DNA of 64,000 bases from Anaerotignum sp. MSJ-24 (GTDB taxonomy: Bacteria; Bacillota; Clostridia; Lachnospirales; Anaerotignaceae). Shown in pieces: positions 58,301 to 64,000 of the stretch. The number at the start of each line of letters is the position of its first letter. Position 1 is the first letter of the stretch. A program made the translations under genes and the position numbers. Under the pieces are notes generated by a model that was not told the DNA's origin, searched no databases, and was given only the letters and a program-made list of their open reading frames with translations. The stretch is taken from positions 62,001 to 126,000 of the forward strand of contig NZ_JAHLPX010000011.1 of assembly GCF_018918145.1 (NCBI RefSeq), in the 5' to 3' direction.

Positions 58301-59060
58301 TAAGGGACTTGCCATCATCTCAGAATTCGGCGGTACTGTATCAGTTACAGATAATAAGAAAAAACGTGAGGTTACAATCACAAACAACGAAACAGGCGAG
58401 GTTAAGGATTACCTTATACCTTACGGCTCAAGAATCAAGGTATATGACGGCGACGTAATCGAAGCCGGTGACGAGATTACAGAAGGTTCTGTAAATCCTC
58501 ATGACATTCTTAAGATTAAGGGACTCAGAGGCGTTCAGGATTACATGATCCAGGAGGTTCAGCGAGTTTACAGATTACAGGGTGTTGAAATCAACGATAA
58601 GCATATCGAGGTTATCGTTCGTCAGATGCTTAAGAGAGTTAAGATTGAAGAAATCGGTGATACAGATTTCCTTCCCGGAAGCCTTGTAGACTGGCTTACA
58701 TTTGAAAACACAAATGAAGCACTTGAGGCAGAAGGCAAAGAGCCTGCAAAAGGCACAAGAGTTCTTCTCGGTATCACAAAGGCATCACTTGCTACAGATT
58801 CCTTCCTTTCAGCCGCTTCATTCCAGGAAACAACAAGAGTTCTTACAGAAGCTGCTATCAAGGGCAAGGTCGATCCTCTTAACGGTCTTAAAGAAAACGT
58901 TATCATCGGTCAGCCTATTCCTGCCGGTACAGGTATGGCAAGATACAGAAATGTTGAAATTGATTCCGGTGAGGAAGACGACATCTATGCCGAGGACGAC
59001 ATTGACGTTGAAGAAAATGCCGAACCTAATGAAGAACCTGTTACAACAACAGAAGAATAA
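55386..59060 (+). CDS. rpoC: RNA polymerase subunit beta'
   Basis: A 1224-residue subunit with an N-terminal zinc ribbon ([20 protein letters not shown]), the magnesium-binding NADFDGDQM motif, bridge-helix and trigger-loop regions ([14 protein letters not shown] and [20 protein letters not shown]-like sequence, here [18 protein letters not shown]), and a second zinc site [11 protein letters not shown]. The acidic tail resembles that of rpoB. It starts 16 bases after rpoB with GGGAGAATG upstream, and ends just before repeat island 3. Confidence 0.99.
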   Translation: MQQNTEHDIVFDSIKIGLASPEKIREWSHGEVKKPETINYRTLKPERDGLFCERIFGPTKDWECHCGKYKRIRYKGVVCDRCGVEVTKSKVRRERMGHIELAAPVSHIWYFKGIPSRMGLILSMSPKALEKVLYFGSYVVLDPGDTGLHEKDLLSEREYKDMLEKYGDTFRVGMGAEAIKELLCAIDLEKDSEELKKQLANTTGQKKIRIIKRLEVVESFRLSGNKPEWMILDAVPVIPPDIRPMVQLDGGRFATSDLNDLYRRVINRNNRLKRLLELGAPDIIVRNEKRMLQEAVDALIDNGRRGRPVTGPGNRPLKSLSDMLKGKQGRFRQNLLGKRVDYSGRSVIVVGPELKIFQCGLPKEMAIELFKPFVMKQLVEKGLAHNVKSAKRMIERLQTEVWDVLEDVIKEHPVMLNRAPTLHRLGIQAFEPVLVEGRAIKLHPLVCTAYNADFDGDQMAVHVPLSVEAQAECRFLLLSPNNLLKPSDGAPVTVPTQDMILGMYYLTLCKEELVKEVIETDADGNPILDGDGNPVKYLQYKLYRDEREAILAYENHEVSLHEPVKVRRTLTFDGVEETRVVVTTVGRIIFNEAIPQCLGYVDRTKDEDKFRYEIDFLVDKKGIGKIINKCINKRGATETADMLDKIKSLGYKYSTKAALTVSISDMEIPKQKKEYLAEAEEMVEKITKKYKRGFMTDDERHNKVIETWNIANDKITDALLAGLGKYNNIFMMANSGARGSNSQIKQLAGMRGLMANPSGGIIELPIKSNFREGLSVLEYFISAHGARKGLTDTALRTADSGYLTRRLVDVSQDIIIREWDCTPEGKEAPGLWVSAFVDGNEVIESLQDRLRGRWSVKDIVDPETGEIIVPADTMITPDMAEKVEKAGIKSVLIRTVLTCRSNIGICAKCYGANMASGRSVRIGESVGIIAAQSIGEPGTQLTMRTFHTGGIAGDDITQGLPRVEELFEARKPKGLAIISEFGGTVSVTDNKKKREVTITNNETGEVKDYLIPYGSRIKVYDGDVIEAGDEITEGSVNPHDILKIKGLRGVQDYMIQEVQRVYRLQGVEINDKHIEVIVRQMLKRVKIEEIGDTDFLPGSLVDWLTFENTNEALEAEGKEPAKGTRVLLGITKASLATDSFLSAASFQETTRVLTEAAIKGKVDPLNGLKENVIIGQPIPAGTGMARYRNVEIDSGEEDDIYAEDDIDVEENAEPNEEPVTTTEE

Positions 59061-59065
59061 GCTTA

Positions 59066-59300
59066 AAGGTGTCGTATCGACACCTAAGTCGAAATCAGGA
59101 TTTCGACTTGTTTAAACAGAAGCATGAATAGCTCATTCCATCGGCTAAAAAAGCCTTGAAACTCGCTATTCTCCTCGACGGGAGTGAATCCCGTCTATTG
59201 ACCGCACAAGACAGTGCGGCGGCAAAGCCGCTTTTGCTTTTTCAAAGCAAAAGTCATGACAGTATGGATTCCACTTAGGAAACTCTTTGTTTCCTAATAC
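59066..59300. repeat. Intergenic repeat island 3 (copy of island 2 lacking two modules)
   Basis: Starts right after rpoC with the stem GGTGTCG/CGACACC (59069-59083), then the perfect hairpin AAGTCGAAAT/ATTTCGACTT (59086-59109) shared with island 2. The whole island matches 42190-42530, keeping the module 59198-59260, but at the other two sites it has only short loops: GAAACTCGCTATTC near 59158-59171 and AGGAAAC-TCTTT-GTTTCCT at 59277-59295. The first hairpins may end the rpoBC transcript. Confidence 0.85.
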
Positions 59301-59435
59301 CTTCCGCTGTACAAAATAATTATGTTTACATTATAGGGCTGTCTGCTATGCAGGCAGCTTATTTTTATGTCTGTTTGCGTTTAGAAAGGTAATATGCTAT
59401 GATTGAAAAAAGACTATATTACGGGAGATGATTAT

Positions 59436-59813
59436 ATGAAAAGACGTAAATTGACCATATCGGCGGTTATTATAATACTGGCAGGAGTGTGCATTATCGC
59501 ACCGGGATATTTTAAAAACGGGAATGCGGATATTACCGATTATTCGGTTTCGACTGACGGAACGGAAATGACGATCAAGGTTGAGACATCTTCCGGACAT
59601 ATAAGAAAAGTGGCTGAATGTCAGCAGCATGGTGGTCATCTTTATCTGGACGGATATTATGCCTTCGGAGGCTTTAACGGTACTATAGGGGCTAAGGACG
59701 AGTACACAATTCAGCTTGATGAGGACACGGAAATGATAGCGGTATACCGAAACACCAACTGCTATGAGCCGGTGCTGGAGAAGAACGCAGACGGCAAATG
59801 GGAGAGAGCGTAA
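59436..59813 (+). CDS. Hypothetical secreted or membrane-anchored protein
   Basis: A 125-residue protein with a positively charged start (MKRRKLT), one hydrophobic segment (residues about 7-25, ISAVIIILAGVCIIAPGYF) and a beta-rich external part (EMTIKVETSSGHIRKV, EYTIQLDEDTEMIAVYRN). No family was recognised. ATG 59436 is chosen because GGGAGATG precedes it; ATG 59403 would give an odd N-terminal extension. It is flanked by repeat islands 3 and 4. Confidence 0.65.
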   Translation: MKRRKLTISAVIIILAGVCIIAPGYFKNGNADITDYSVSTDGTEMTIKVETSSGHIRKVAECQQHGGHLYLDGYYAFGGFNGTIGAKDEYTIQLDEDTEMIAVYRNTNCYEPVLEKNADGKWERA

Positions 59814-59830
59814 GTATAAAGGAACAAACC

Positions 59831-60215
59831 TTGGGGCTTTGCCCCAAACCCTATGAACCTTTGAAAAGGTTCAATCCAAACTTTGATTAACTACATTCTT
59901 TGAATGTAGTTTTGGAAAAATAAATAGTCAGTGTCCGAAAATCATTTGTTAAAATGATTTTCAATAAAATTTAGGTCAAGCAATGAACCGCAAAGTATGC
60001 ACCCCGAAGAAAAACGGGGCAGTCAAAAACAGCGAAGACCGCTGACGCTAATGAACCGCAAAGTATGCACCCCGAAGAAAACGGGGCGGTCGCAGACCGT
60101 TTTGCGTAGCAAAATGCTTTGACCATGATGCGGCGGTCGCAGACCGCTTTGCGAAGCAAAGTTCTGAATATGATGCGGCTGCCACAGGCAGCTTTGCATA
60201 GCAAAGTTCTGACAA
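59831..60215. repeat. Intergenic repeat island 4
   Basis: 59831-59910 is the inverted counterpart of 41545-41623 (hairpins TTGGGGC/GCCCCAA and GAACCTTTGAAAAGGTTC). Then two direct copies of TGAACCGCAAAGTATGCACC begin near 59983 and 60052. The second continues with a block almost identical to 41335-41414 (TTTTGCGTAGCAAAA hairpin, GACCATG). Two further short units end TTGCGAAGCAAAGTTCTGA and TTGCATAGCAAAGTTCTGA. No gene is present; ORFs here are products of the palindromes. Confidence 0.8.
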
Positions 60216-60271
60216 TTTTAAAGGCTTGTGGGTTTAAGGGCAAAGCCATTAGGTGTTTTGCAAAAAAGGAG

Positions 60272-60301
60272 AAAGGCAATCCGATTTTTCGGATTGCCTT
60301 T
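60272..60301. terminator. Terminator of the DAACS symporter gene
   Basis: A perfect 13-bp stem AAAGGCAATCCGA/TCGGATTGCCTTT with A tracts before and T tracts after, so it can act on both strands; it lies 24 bases beyond the symporter stop. Confidence 0.85.
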
Positions 60302-60324
60302 TTAAGAGATTATTGTTGTATTAA

Positions 60325-61557
60325 TTAGTTAGCCTGTTTTTCTTTTTTGCCTGTGATTGCATCCATGAATACTGCAATAGCACCGTCGCCTGTTACGTTA
60401 CAAGCTGTTCCGAAGCTGTCCTGTGCGATGTAAAGAGCAATCATAAGTGTAAGCATAGGCTCGTTGAAGCCAAGCATTGATTCAAGAATACCGAGAGCTG
60501 CCATAACAGCACCACCGGGAACACCGGGAGCTGCAACCATTGTTATACCAAGCATAAGGATGAAAGGAAGCATCTGCATGAAGCTTACTTCCCAGCCGTT
60601 AAGCATCATGATAGCGATTGCACAGCTTGTAAGTGTGATTGTTGAACCTGAAAGATGAATTGTTGCACAAAGAGGGCAAACGAATTCAGCAATTTTAGCA
60701 CTAACACCGTTTTTCTTTGTCTGCTCAACTGTTACGGGGATTGTTGCAGCTGATGACTGTGTACCGATAGCTGTTACATAAGCAGGAATCATGTTCTTTA
60801 CAAGTTTTAAAGGATTCTTCTTTGAAACTGTACCGGCGATGAAGTACTGGAATAAGATAATGATAATATGCATTACAATGATAAGTGCAAATACCTTGAT
60901 GAATACTGACATAATTTCTACTACTGTACCTGTGTATGTCATGTTAGCGAAGATACCGTAAACATGGATAGGTAAGAGAGGAATAATGATGCTGCCTACG
61001 AGCTTTTCAACGATGTTAGCGAACTCGTGGAATACTGTCTTAAGGTTGTTGCTCTGTGTTATTGAAATACCAAGACCTAAGATGAAAGCCATAAGAAGAG
61101 CTGTCATAACGCCCATGACAGGAGGCATTTCGATTGTGAAAAGTCCTGAAAGCATTGTTTCTTCTGCGTTAGCAGCATTGTCAAGAACGATTGAACCAAC
61201 CTTAAGGAATGAAGGAAATACAGCCTTGTCAACGCAGAATGCAAATGAACCTGCAATGATTGTTGAAACATAAGCTACAAGAGCTGTGATAGCAAGAGTT
61301 TTTCCGGCGCCTTCTCCGAGGTCTGCGATACCGGGAACAACAAAGCCGATAATGATAAGCGGAATACAGAAGCTTATGAAGTTACCGAAGATACTGTTGT
61401 ATGTTGCACCAAGTTCAATGATAATAGGTAAGTTTACTGCTTTAGCAATGTTACCGACTACGATACCTAATACGATAGCAATAATTAGTTTAGGCAGTAA
61501 GCCAAGTTTTTTCTTATTTTCGTTTCCCATATTTATATGGCTGTAACTGTATACCAA
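60325..61557 (-). CDS. Dicarboxylate/amino acid:cation symporter (DAACS family)
   Basis: A 410-residue membrane transporter with about eight hydrophobic helices plus re-entrant loops. Typical DAACS segments are GTQSSAATIPVTVEQT (the serine-rich loop), LCATIHLSGSTITLTSCA and a late AQDSFGTACNVTGDGAIAV. It couples uptake of acidic or small neutral amino acids to sodium or protons. Next to threonine ammonia-lyase, uptake of serine or threonine (SstT-like) is plausible. The start is TTG 61557, since AAGGAGG lies 11 bases upstream; ATG 61530 lacks a ribosome site. Confidence 0.85.
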   Translation of the reverse strand: MVYSYSHINMGNENKKKLGLLPKLIIAIVLGIVVGNIAKAVNLPIIIELGATYNSIFGNFISFCIPLIIIGFVVPGIADLGEGAGKTLAITALVAYVSTIIAGSFAFCVDKAVFPSFLKVGSIVLDNAANAEETMLSGLFTIEMPPVMGVMTALLMAFILGLGISITQSNNLKTVFHEFANIVEKLVGSIIIPLLPIHVYGIFANMTYTGTVVEIMSVFIKVFALIIVMHIIIILFQYFIAGTVSKKNPLKLVKNMIPAYVTAIGTQSSAATIPVTVEQTKKNGVSAKIAEFVCPLCATIHLSGSTITLTSCAIAIMMLNGWEVSFMQMLPFILMLGITMVAAPGVPGGAVMAALGILESMLGFNEPMLTLMIALYIAQDSFGTACNVTGDGAIAVFMDAITGKKEKQAN

Positions 61558-61607
61558 TTACAGCCTTTCCTCCTTAATAATATAATGTATGTTTTTAGTT
61601 AATGTTT

Positions 61608-62798
61608 TTATTCAATGATTTCATATCCACCGGCTACGAGAGCTTTTCTGATTTCTTCAACGTGCTCGGGATTTCTTGTTTCAAGAGCCATTGTTACTAC
61701 GCAGTGTGTAACGTCTGAAAGCTTAGCTTCTCTTGAATGGTTAACTCTGATGATGTTAGCACCTGTCTTTGATACAATGTCAAGAAGGTTGATGAGCTGA
61801 CCGGGTTTATCAAGAACCTTAGTTGTGATTTCGCACATTCTACCTGATTTTGAAAGACCCTTTGTGATAATTCTTGAAAGTGTTGTTACGTCTACGTTAC
61901 CGCCTGATACAACACAAACTGTCTTCTTGCCTTCTGTCTTAACCTTTCCGAACATAACAGCAGCAACGGGAACAGCACCTGCGCCTTCTGCAACAGTCTT
62001 CTGAGCTTCCATAAGCTTAAGGATAGCAGAAGCGATTTCGTCCTCTGAAACTGTTACGATTTCATCAACATATTTGCTGCAAAGCTCATATGTAAGATCG
62101 CCGGGTTTCTTAACAGCGATACCGTCAGCGATAGTTGATACTGATTCAAGCTCTGTAGGCTCGCCGTTCTGACGAGAAACATACATACTGGGAGCACCTG
62201 CTGCCTGAACACCGATGATCTTGCAGCTGGGCTTGATTGACTTAACTGCGAATGAAATACCGCTGATAAGTCCGCCGCCACCGATGGGAACAACGATCTG
62301 GTCAACATCGGGAAGCTGTTCAAGAATTTCAAGACCGATAGTACCCTGTCCTGCGATTACTCTTTCGTCATTGAAGGGATGAGCGAATGTATAGCCATGC
62401 TCGTTTGTGAGTTCAACAGCCTTTGCATATGCGTCATCATATACGCCGGGAACAAGAACAACCTCTGCGCCGTAGTTCTTTGTAGCCTCTACCTTAGCAA
62501 GGGGAGCGCCTGCTGGCATACAGATGATTGATTTGATACCGCTCATTGTTGCTGAAAGAGCAACGCCCTGAGCATGGTTTCCTGCTGAGCATGCAATAAC
62601 ACCTTTAGCTTTTTCTTCTTCAGTAAGAGAGTGGATTTTGTAAGAAGCACCTCTTAATTTGAAAGAACCTGTAAGCTGAAGATTTTCTGATTTAATGTAG
62701 ATACCGTCACCGATTCCGGGTGCGGGTGAGAGTGGTGTGAGTCTTACGATGTCTTTTAAAACATTTTTGGCGTCGTAAAGCATTTCAAGTGAAATCAT
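61608..62798 (-). CDS. tdcB: Threonine ammonia-lyase with ACT domain
   Basis: A 396-residue PLP enzyme that deaminates threonine (and serine) to 2-oxobutyrate (or pyruvate). The PLP lysine lies in [10 protein letters not shown] near residue 50, the glycine loop IGGGGLISG near 175, and [10 protein letters not shown] near 73. A C-terminal ACT domain (residues about 325-396, [20 protein letters not shown]) gives allosteric control. The short form with one ACT domain matches catabolic-type enzymes; ilvA is the alternative name. GGAGGT precedes ATG 62798. It lies upstream of the DAACS symporter gene, 50 bases apart, and is probably co-transcribed with it. Confidence 0.93.
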   Translation of the reverse strand: MISLEMLYDAKNVLKDIVRLTPLSPAPGIGDGIYIKSENLQLTGSFKLRGASYKIHSLTEEEKAKGVIACSAGNHAQGVALSATMSGIKSIICMPAGAPLAKVEATKNYGAEVVLVPGVYDDAYAKAVELTNEHGYTFAHPFNDERVIAGQGTIGLEILEQLPDVDQIVVPIGGGGLISGISFAVKSIKPSCKIIGVQAAGAPSMYVSRQNGEPTELESVSTIADGIAVKKPGDLTYELCSKYVDEIVTVSEDEIASAILKLMEAQKTVAEGAGAVPVAAVMFGKVKTEGKKTVCVVSGGNVDVTTLSRIITKGLSKSGRMCEITTKVLDKPGQLINLLDIVSKTGANIIRVNHSREAKLSDVTHCVVTMALETRNPEHVEEIRKALVAGGYEIIE

Positions 62799-62839
62799 TA
62801 TTAATACCTCCGTTTATTAAGTTATCGTTTTATTTGTCT

Positions 62840-63480
62840 ATATTATACTTAATTAAATTTTTTTAGTAAATAAACTAAATTACCGAAAGTTTTTCACTCA
62901 CGCACTAAAAACAGAGTAAAAAGCTATATTGTCTTTATATCATGGACAATGTTTCTTAATATAAACAATCGGTATAAAAATTAATCATAGGTACTGCAAA
63001 AAATACAACCTATTTTTATGCTTTATTACCAAATGAGTATTGGATATGGGGGAAAATGTAAAATAATGCTTGATTATCATAAAAAAGTATACAAATTAAC
63101 ACAATACATTGCAATTTGTAGGGCCATTTATGTGGTCAATTTGTATATTTTCGGACTTAAAGCTATACCGTGTCCTCCGTAGCAAAACAGTGTACATATT
63201 ATGTTTTTGAGCGAAAGAAGGTCAATTTCCGTTGTGATTTTGACTTAACTTGAATTTTTTACGTATAATATGCCCAAAAGTTTGAAATTACAAAATCTAT
63301 CAAACCAATAGGTTATATATAAAAATGCAGTATGAATAAATTTGATTTCAACTGACAATAATAACCGTTTGTAAACGGGTGACGGAAAGAACCGGTATAT
63401 ATAATGTAAAAAAAGAAAAAAGAAGTCCGGAAACACTAATTTATTAAGAAATAAAGAGGTTTTCAAAAAAAGTCGAAATT
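62840..63480. other. AT-rich intergenic region between tdcB and rpsL
   Basis: About 640 bases without a credible gene. A possible hairpin pairs TATACAAATT (63088-63097) with AATTTGTATA (63138-63147), and CCGTTTGTAAACGG forms a short palindrome near 63,366. These may lie in upstream leader sequence or mark a lost gene. No riboswitch or T-box was recognised. Confidence 0.4.
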
Positions 63481-63483
63481 GTA

Positions 63484-63512
63484 TTGACATTTAATTACTT
63501 AAATGATAGACT
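63484..63512 (+). promoter_or_regulatory. rpsL promoter
   Basis: TTGACA (63484-63489) and TAGACT (63507-63512) with a 17-base spacer. The leader of about 95 bases contains a small hairpin TGCAAA/TTTGCA (63560-63575) before AAGGAGGTG. Confidence 0.7.
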
Positions 63513-63615
63513 AATACGGTGTCTGAAAACAGGTGAAGTGCGTGCTTTCGGATATTAAATGCAAAAAGATTTGCAATGGCAGAAAAGTATTAATTTTATA
63601 AGGAGGTGCACTATA

Positions 63616-64000
63616 ATGCCAACATTTAATCAGTTAGTTAGAAAAGGCAGACAGACAGTAGAGAAGAAATCAACTGCTCCTGCTCTCCAGAAAGGTCTTA
63701 ACTCTCTTCAGAAGAAGGCAACAGACATTTCTTGCCCCCAGCGTCGTGGTGTTTGTACAGCTGTTAAAACATCTACACCTAAAAAGCCTAACTCAGCTTT
63801 AAGAAAGATTGCCAGAGTTCGTCTTACAAACGGTATCGAAGTTACAGCTTATATCCCCGGTGAAGGTCACAACCTTCAGGAACATAGCGTTGTTCTTATC
63901 AGAGGCGGTAGAGTAAAAGACTTACCCGGTGTTCGTTACCATATCGTTAGAGGTACACTTGATACAGCAGGTGTTGCTAACAGAATGCAGTCTCGTTCAA
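63616..64000 (+). CDS. rpsL: 30S ribosomal protein S12 (runs off the window)
   Basis: ATG 63616 follows AAGGAGGTG and opens a frame to the window end (128 codons) with no stop. The product is S12: [13 protein letters not shown] at the start, [25 protein letters not shown] and [16 protein letters not shown]12 shapes the decoding site. The lysine of [11 protein letters not shown] that confers streptomycin sensitivity is unmodified. rpsG and fusA would be expected downstream. Confidence 0.97.
   Translation, partial: MPTFNQLVRKGRQTVEKKSTAPALQKGLNSLQKKATDISCPQRRGVCTAVKTSTPKKPNSALRKIARVRLTNGIEVTAYIPGEGHNLQEHSVVLIRGGRVKDLPGVRYHIVRGTLDTAGVANRMQSRS

Noticed and set aside
62799-63615. T-box or amino-acid riboswitch before tdcB
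   Set aside because: No T-box core sequence, specifier stem or terminator/antiterminator pair was found on the minus strand.

Overview
The window joins a decayed conjugative or mobilisable element (1 to about 21,390) to the chromosome of a Gram-positive anaerobe of class Clostridia. The host assignment rests on the hemW-hrcA-grpE-dnaK-dnaJ operon with a perfect CIRCE element, rubrerythrin, a probable Re-type citrate synthase, strong AGGAGG ribosome sites and low-GC, AGA-rich coding. The order Lachnospirales is possible, but no rRNA is present to settle it. The element part is more GC-rich and uses CGT arginine codons. No tRNA, rRNA, CRISPR array or intact transposase was seen.

Element, 1-21,390. 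It opens with a partial ORF, a CD1845-like membrane protein and a relaxase gene disabled by a frameshifting deletion and a nonsense codon. A one-strand cluster of about 18 kb follows: a small Xre regulator, then a complete type 1 BREX phage-defence set (brxA, brxB, brxC, pglX, pglZ, brxL). Between pglX and pglZ sit a DUF4357 protein and an Apea-like HEPN protein. Downstream of brxL are an MmcQ/YjbR protein, a PD-(D/E)xK-like protein and a 535-residue protein of unknown function. The cluster runs into a truncated immA next to its intact Xre partner, an operator array and a truncated element ORF that is fused to a broken host gene.

Host, 21,390-40,750. On the minus strand lie an NSS-family symporter and a nucleoside-catabolism operon (pdp, deoB, comB). 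On the plus strand come lepA, a fic gene between two copies of the same terminator, a padR-HAAS regulatory unit, hemW and the hrcA-grpE-dnaK-dnaJ heat-shock operon. An ABC-F protein and a cytoplasmic subtilase follow on the minus strand.

Host, 40,750-64,000. This part holds two small Cys-rich proteins, citrate synthase with isocitrate dehydrogenase, UDP-GlcNAc 2-epimerase with DHFR, rpsF-ssb-rpsR, an MNT-HEPN toxin-antitoxin pair with a frameshifted antitoxin, rubrerythrin, an FAH-family hydrolase, rpoB-rpoC, a DAACS symporter with threonine ammonia-lyase, and the start of rpsL. rpoBC is separated from both rplKAJL and rpsL.

The two most notable observations are the HEPN-carrying BREX island stranded on a dead mobile element, and a family of short multi-hairpin modules of about 55-63 bp in four intergenic islands. 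Two of those islands are copies of one another that differ by clean presence or absence of modules inside hairpin loops. A leader ORF before rpoB with a sequestered ribosome site and two small-RNA candidates also deserve attention.
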